DNA of 64,000 bases, taken from contig NZ_PCOZ01000001.1 in assembly GCF_002979555.1 (NCBI RefSeq), positions 186,001 to 250,000 of the forward strand, read 5' to 3'. Of the stretch, positions 60,413 through 64,000 are shown in pieces. A model generated the notes under the pieces. The model ran no database searches. It was not told where the DNA came from and saw only the letters and a program-made list of their open reading frames with translations. The stretch is from Pseudomonas sp. MYb60. GTDB taxonomy: Bacteria; Pseudomonadota; Gammaproteobacteria; Pseudomonadales; Pseudomonadaceae. Every line of letters begins with the position of its first letter. The stretch's first letter is position 1. The position numbers and the translations under genes are program-made.

Positions 60413-62836
60413 ATGAAGTCGACGGCGGGCGGTTTGGTAAAACAGTGGCTGGGAGCCTCGGTACTGGCAGTATCGGGGTTGGCCTTGCTGCCCCTGAACG
60501 TGGCGCAGGCGCAGGCGCAACAAAGCGTCCAGTTCAACTTCGCCCTGGCAGCCAAACCGCTGCCCCAGGCCTTGAGCGACTTCAGCCGCGTCACTGGTAT
60601 CAGCGTGATCTACACCGATGAAGCGCCCTATGGCCTCCAGGCTCCGGCGGTCAGCGGGCAGATGAGTGCAACCCAGGCCCTGCAACGCCTGCTCGGCAAC
60701 TCGGGCCTGACGTTCCGCCAGATCGACGCCCGTACCCTGGCCCTGGAACCCGTGCCCACCGACGGTGCGGTCAACCTTGGCGCCACCACCATCAGCGGCA
60801 TCGGCCAGCAGACGCAAGACAGCACCAGCTACCAGCCACCGCCCACCAGCTCGGTGATGCGCTCCAAGGCGTTGCTGCTGGAAACCCCGCAAACCGTCAA
60901 CGTCGTTCCGGCCCAGGTGTTGCGCGACCAGACCCCGCGCAACCTGGACGATGCCTTGCGCAATATCAGCGGCATCACCCAGGCCAATACCCTGGCCAGC
61001 ACCCAGGACGCGGTGATGCTGCGCGGTTTTGGCGACAACCGTAACGGCTCGATCATGCGCGACGGCATGCCGGTGGTGCAGGGCCGTGCGCTGAACGCTA
61101 CGGCTGAGCGCGTTGAAGTGCTCAAAGGCCCGTCGTCGTTGCTGTACGGCATTCAGGACCCCGGCGGCGTGGTCAATATCGTCAGCAAAAAGCCTGAGCT
61201 GGTGCAGTCCACCGCCCTGACCCTGCGCGGTTCCACCTTTGGCGACGGCAAGAATGGCAGCGGCGGCGGCCTCGACACCACGGGGCCCATCGGTGATTCG
61301 GGCCTGGCCTATCGCTTGATCGTCGACCATCAAGACGAAGACTACTGGCGCAACTTCGGTACCCGCCGCGAGACGCTGGTGGCGCCGTCCCTGGCCTGGT
61401 ACGGCGACAGCACCCAGTTGCTGTTTGCCTATGAGCACCGAGAGTTTCTGTCGCCGTTCGACCGGGGTACCGCCATCAATCCCAGGACCAACCACCCGCT
61501 GGACATTCCGGCCACCCGGCGCCTGGATGAGCCGTTCAACAACATGGAAGGCCGCTCCGACCTATACCGTTTCGAAGCCGACCACGACCTGAATGACGAC
61601 TGGAAAGCCCACTTCGGCTACAGCTGGAACCGCGAAACCTACGACGCCAGCCAGGTGCGCGTCAGCGCGGTGAATGCCAACGGCACCCTGACCCGCAAGA
61701 TGGACGGCACCCAGGGCGCAATCACCACCGACCGCTTTGCCACAGCGAGCCTGGAAGGCAATGTCAACGTCTTCGGCCTGCAGCATGACGTGGTGTTCGG
61801 CCTGGATGACGAGTTCCGCAAGATCTACCGCGCCGACCTGATCCGCCAGGACTCGCGCACCACCTTCAGCTACCTGAACCCGGTGTACGGCAACGAAGTG
61901 GCCGGCACCAAGGTGAGCGCCGCCGACAGCGCCCAGACCGACCTGCTGCGCAGTGACTCGCTGTTCTTTCAGGACGCGATCCACCTGACCGACCAGTGGA
62001 TCTTCGTCGCCGGTGCGCGCTACCAGCTGTACGACCAATACGCCGGCAAGGGCGTGCCGTTCAAAGCCAACACCAACGGCAACGGGCAGGCCTGGGTGCC
62101 GCGCGCGGGCCTGGTGTATCGCTACACCGATGAGCTGTCGTTCTATGGCAGCTACACCGAGTCGTTCAAACCCAACTCCACCATCGCCGCCTTGGCCGAT
62201 GGCAGTACGCTGACCGGTGATTTGACCCCGGAAGAATCCAAGTCCTGGGAGTTGGGGGCCAAGCTCGATATCCCTGGGCGCATTACCGCCAGCGCGGCGT
62301 TGTTCAATATCGACAAGCGTAACGTGCTGGTGTCGGTAGGCTCGGGCGCGAATACGGTCTATAGCATCGCCGGGCAGGTCCGCTCGCGGGGCCTGGAGTT
62401 GGACGCGACCGGCCAGTTGACCGATCAGTGGAGCCTGATCGGCAGCTACGCCTATACCGACGCCGAGGACATCAAGGACAAGGACCCGACCCTGGAAGGC
62501 AACCGCCTGCAGAACGTTGCCAGGCACACCGGCGCGCTGTCGGCGGCCTATGATTTCGGCAACGTTTTCGGTGGCGATCAACTGCGGGTGGGGGCCGGAG
62601 CACGCTACGTCGGCGCACGTGCCGGGGATGCGGCCAACGACTTCACCTTGCCGGGCTACACCGTGGCCGATGCGTTTGCCACCTACGACACGCGGATCGA
62701 AGGGCAGAAGGTCAAGTTCCAGCTCAACGTGAAGAACCTGTTCGACCGCGTCTACTACAGCTCGGCGGCCAGCCGGTTGTTCGTGTCGATGGGCGATGCG
62801 CGGCAGGTGTCGGTGTCCAGCACCCTGGAGTTCTAA
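60413..62836 (+). CDS. TonB-dependent siderophore receptor with signalling (STN) domain
   Basis: Outer-membrane ferric-siderophore receptor of about 807 aa. Signal peptide ending VAQAQA. Residues about 37-115 form an STN/secretin-type domain (FALAAKPLPQALSDFSRVTG, TQALQRLLGNSGLTFRQ). The plug follows (ETPQTVNVVPAQVLRDQTPRN, MLRGFGDNRNGS, VLKGPSSLLYGIQDPGGVVN), then the barrel ending in Phe (QVSVSSTLEF). STN domains normally talk to an anti-sigma factor, but no sigma/anti-sigma pair is in the window. Start: ATG 60413 has a weak site; a TTG at 60359 is in frame. Ligand not predictable, FpvA/FoxA/FiuA-like. Confidence 0.92.
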   Translation: MKSTAGGLVKQWLGASVLAVSGLALLPLNVAQAQAQQSVQFNFALAAKPLPQALSDFSRVTGISVIYTDEAPYGLQAPAVSGQMSATQALQRLLGNSGLTFRQIDARTLALEPVPTDGAVNLGATTISGIGQQTQDSTSYQPPPTSSVMRSKALLLETPQTVNVVPAQVLRDQTPRNLDDALRNISGITQANTLASTQDAVMLRGFGDNRNGSIMRDGMPVVQGRALNATAERVEVLKGPSSLLYGIQDPGGVVNIVSKKPELVQSTALTLRGSTFGDGKNGSGGGLDTTGPIGDSGLAYRLIVDHQDEDYWRNFGTRRETLVAPSLAWYGDSTQLLFAYEHREFLSPFDRGTAINPRTNHPLDIPATRRLDEPFNNMEGRSDLYRFEADHDLNDDWKAHFGYSWNRETYDASQVRVSAVNANGTLTRKMDGTQGAITTDRFATASLEGNVNVFGLQHDVVFGLDDEFRKIYRADLIRQDSRTTFSYLNPVYGNEVAGTKVSAADSAQTDLLRSDSLFFQDAIHLTDQWIFVAGARYQLYDQYAGKGVPFKANTNGNGQAWVPRAGLVYRYTDELSFYGSYTESFKPNSTIAALADGSTLTGDLTPEESKSWELGAKLDIPGRITASAALFNIDKRNVLVSVGSGANTVYSIAGQVRSRGLELDATGQLTDQWSLIGSYAYTDAEDIKDKDPTLEGNRLQNVARHTGALSAAYDFGNVFGGDQLRVGAGARYVGARAGDAANDFTLPGYTVADAFATYDTRIEGQKVKFQLNVKNLFDRVYYSSAASRLFVSMGDARQVSVSSTLEF

Positions 62837-62887
62837 AGGGTTTGTGGTAGCGTTGCCGGCATTGATGTCTGGGCGGAAACGATACTG

Positions 62888-64000
62888 ATGCATTTTGGAC
62901 GATGGCTACATCTGCTGTGCCTGAGCTTTTTGCTGGGGGGGTGCGCGAGTGTTTCACCGACATCCACCCCGGCAAGCCTGGAGCAACTGCTGGCTGACCC
63001 GGCGCTCAACGGTGCCACTGTTTCCCTGATGGTGCGTGATGTCCGCAGCGGCAGCACGCTCTATCAACATAACCCTCGAACCCGACTGATTCCCGCCTCC
63101 AATCTCAAGTTGCTCACCACCGCAGCGGCGATGGATGTGCTGGGGCCGCAGTACCGTTTTTCTACCCAATTATTGAGTAACGGCGCGCAGCAAGGCGAGC
63201 GCCTTACCGGCAATCTGTACCTCAAAGGCCTGGGCGATCCGACCCTGCAATTCGCCGATTACCAGGCCTTGGCGGCACAGCTGGCAAGCCAGGGTGTACG
63301 TCAGATTCAGGGCGATCTGGTCTTCGACGACACCTTTTTCGATGCCGAGCGCCTGGGCGTGGATTGGGCGCAGGACGATGAAAGCACTTACTACGGCGCG
63401 CAGATTTCAGCGCTGACCGTTTCACCCAACACAGATTTTGATGCGGGCACCTTGCTCGTCACCGCCCGTGCGCCCCTTGCGCCGGGCCAGCCGGTCAGCG
63501 TGGCGGTGAGCCCGTCTACCGACTACGTGCAACTGAGCAACCGCGCCGTCAGCGGCCCCGGCAACAGTTATGGGATCACCCGCCAGCACGGTACCAACCT
63601 GCTGCAACTCACCGGCGCATTGGCGCCAGGCAAGCAGAGCCGGCAGTGGGTGAGTGTGTGGGAACCGACCCAACTGGTGGCCAATCTGTTTGAGCAGGCG
63701 TTGGCGCAGCAGGGTATCCAGGTGCTGGGGCGCCGTGTGATCGGCGGCGCGAGCCCGGCGACGGCCAGGCTGCTGGCCGAGCATCGATCGGCGCCGTTGC
63801 AGGCGTTGATCACACCGCTGCTCAAGCTGTCGAACAACAACATGTCCGAAGCCCTGCTCAAGGCCATGGGCCGCAAGGCTTCGAATGCGGGCACGGCGCA
63901 GGCGGGCGTCGCGGCAGTGGCCGCCTTCCTGCAGCGCCAGGGGATAGACCCCTCGACACTGATCCAAGTGGACGGCTCGGGCCTGTCGCGGCGCAACCTG
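62888..64000 (+). CDS. dacB: D-alanyl-D-alanine carboxypeptidase/endopeptidase (PBP4, DacB), 3' end cut by window
   Basis: S13-family penicillin-binding protein, first 371 residues. N-terminal signal with a lipobox-like LLGGC (Cys19), so perhaps a lipoprotein. Active-site motifs: SxxK at S71-N-L-K74 in LIPASNLKLLTTAA, and SxN in KLSNNNMSEALLK; the KTG motif lies beyond the window. The insert typical of PBP4 occupies about 85-260 (LKGLGDPTL, GDLVFDDTFFD). Trims peptidoglycan cross-links in the periplasm. ATG at 62888, ribosome site weak. Confidence 0.9.
   Translation, partial: MHFGRWLHLLCLSFLLGGCASVSPTSTPASLEQLLADPALNGATVSLMVRDVRSGSTLYQHNPRTRLIPASNLKLLTTAAAMDVLGPQYRFSTQLLSNGAQQGERLTGNLYLKGLGDPTLQFADYQALAAQLASQGVRQIQGDLVFDDTFFDAERLGVDWAQDDESTYYGAQISALTVSPNTDFDAGTLLVTARAPLAPGQPVSVAVSPSTDYVQLSNRAVSGPGNSYGITRQHGTNLLQLTGALAPGKQSRQWVSVWEPTQLVANLFEQALAQQGIQVLGRRVIGGASPATARLLAEHRSAPLQALITPLLKLSNNNMSEALLKAMGRKASNAGTAQAGVAAVAAFLQRQGIDPSTLIQVDGSGLSRRNL

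Overview
The window reads as chromosomal DNA from a Pseudomonas of the fluorescens group. The evidence is high GC with Pseudomonas-style codon use, a complete Pseudomonas-order alginate operon, aapJQMP, rhlB and cheV genes, and several copies of the short GTGGGAG/GTAGGAGC-type palindromic repeats typical of that group. No rRNA, tRNA, CRISPR array, transposase, integrase or phage gene was seen. The first and last genes run off the window.

Layout. 1-6974: the 5' part of an RND efflux adaptor (mdtA/muxA type) under an 18-bp perfect palindrome, then small housekeeping genes (orphan solute-binding protein, YkgJ-type Cys cluster protein, GNAT acetyltransferase coupled to cheV, 2-hydroxyacid dehydrogenase, LysR regulator). 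7059-9140: an unrecognised 693-residue protein. 9329-14113: a four-gene efflux operon (NodT-type outer membrane lipoprotein, FUSC permease, DUF1656, HlyD adaptor). 14155-16504: NTF2-like protein, short-chain dehydrogenase, membrane protein and a glycine-rich protein.

16615-32812 (minus): the complete 12-gene alginate operon algD-8-44-K-E-G-X-L-I-J-F-A. It covers precursor supply (AlgA, AlgD), c-di-GMP-gated polymerisation (Alg8, Alg44), periplasmic scaffold and export (AlgK, AlgX, AlgE), epimerisation (AlgG), lysis (AlgL) and O-acetylation (AlgI, AlgJ, AlgF, AlgX). A good AlgU-type promoter lies about 490 bp upstream of algD, a 17-bp perfect stem-loop separates algD from alg8, and a strong terminator follows algA. 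33651-46921: yaaA, a polysaccharide deacetylase, a PIN-PhoH ATPase, moaCDE, rhlB, an esterase, the amino-acid ABC transporter aapJQMP behind a probable sigma-54/NtrC promoter, and an MFS transporter.

46924-58411 is the most unusual part: a chaperone-usher system whose subunits all belong to the DUF1120 (YhcF-like) family. It has six single-domain subunits and one two-domain, adhesin-like subunit in a minus-strand operon with one usher and one chaperone, plus a 3'-terminal relic of another subunit gene. Divergent from it are a stand-alone receiver-Hpt protein and an EvgA/BvgA-like LuxR response regulator, with no sensor kinase in the window, then one more DUF1120 gene on the plus strand. A TGTARGAA-like half-site occurs in all three intergenic regions of this cluster, which suggests one regulon.

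58512-64000: NTF2-like protein, GIY-YIG protein, glutathione S-transferase-like protein, a TonB-dependent siderophore receptor with an N-terminal signalling domain, and the start of a PBP4-type D-Ala-D-Ala carboxypeptidase. Functions are assigned from motifs and remembered family features; no database search was run.
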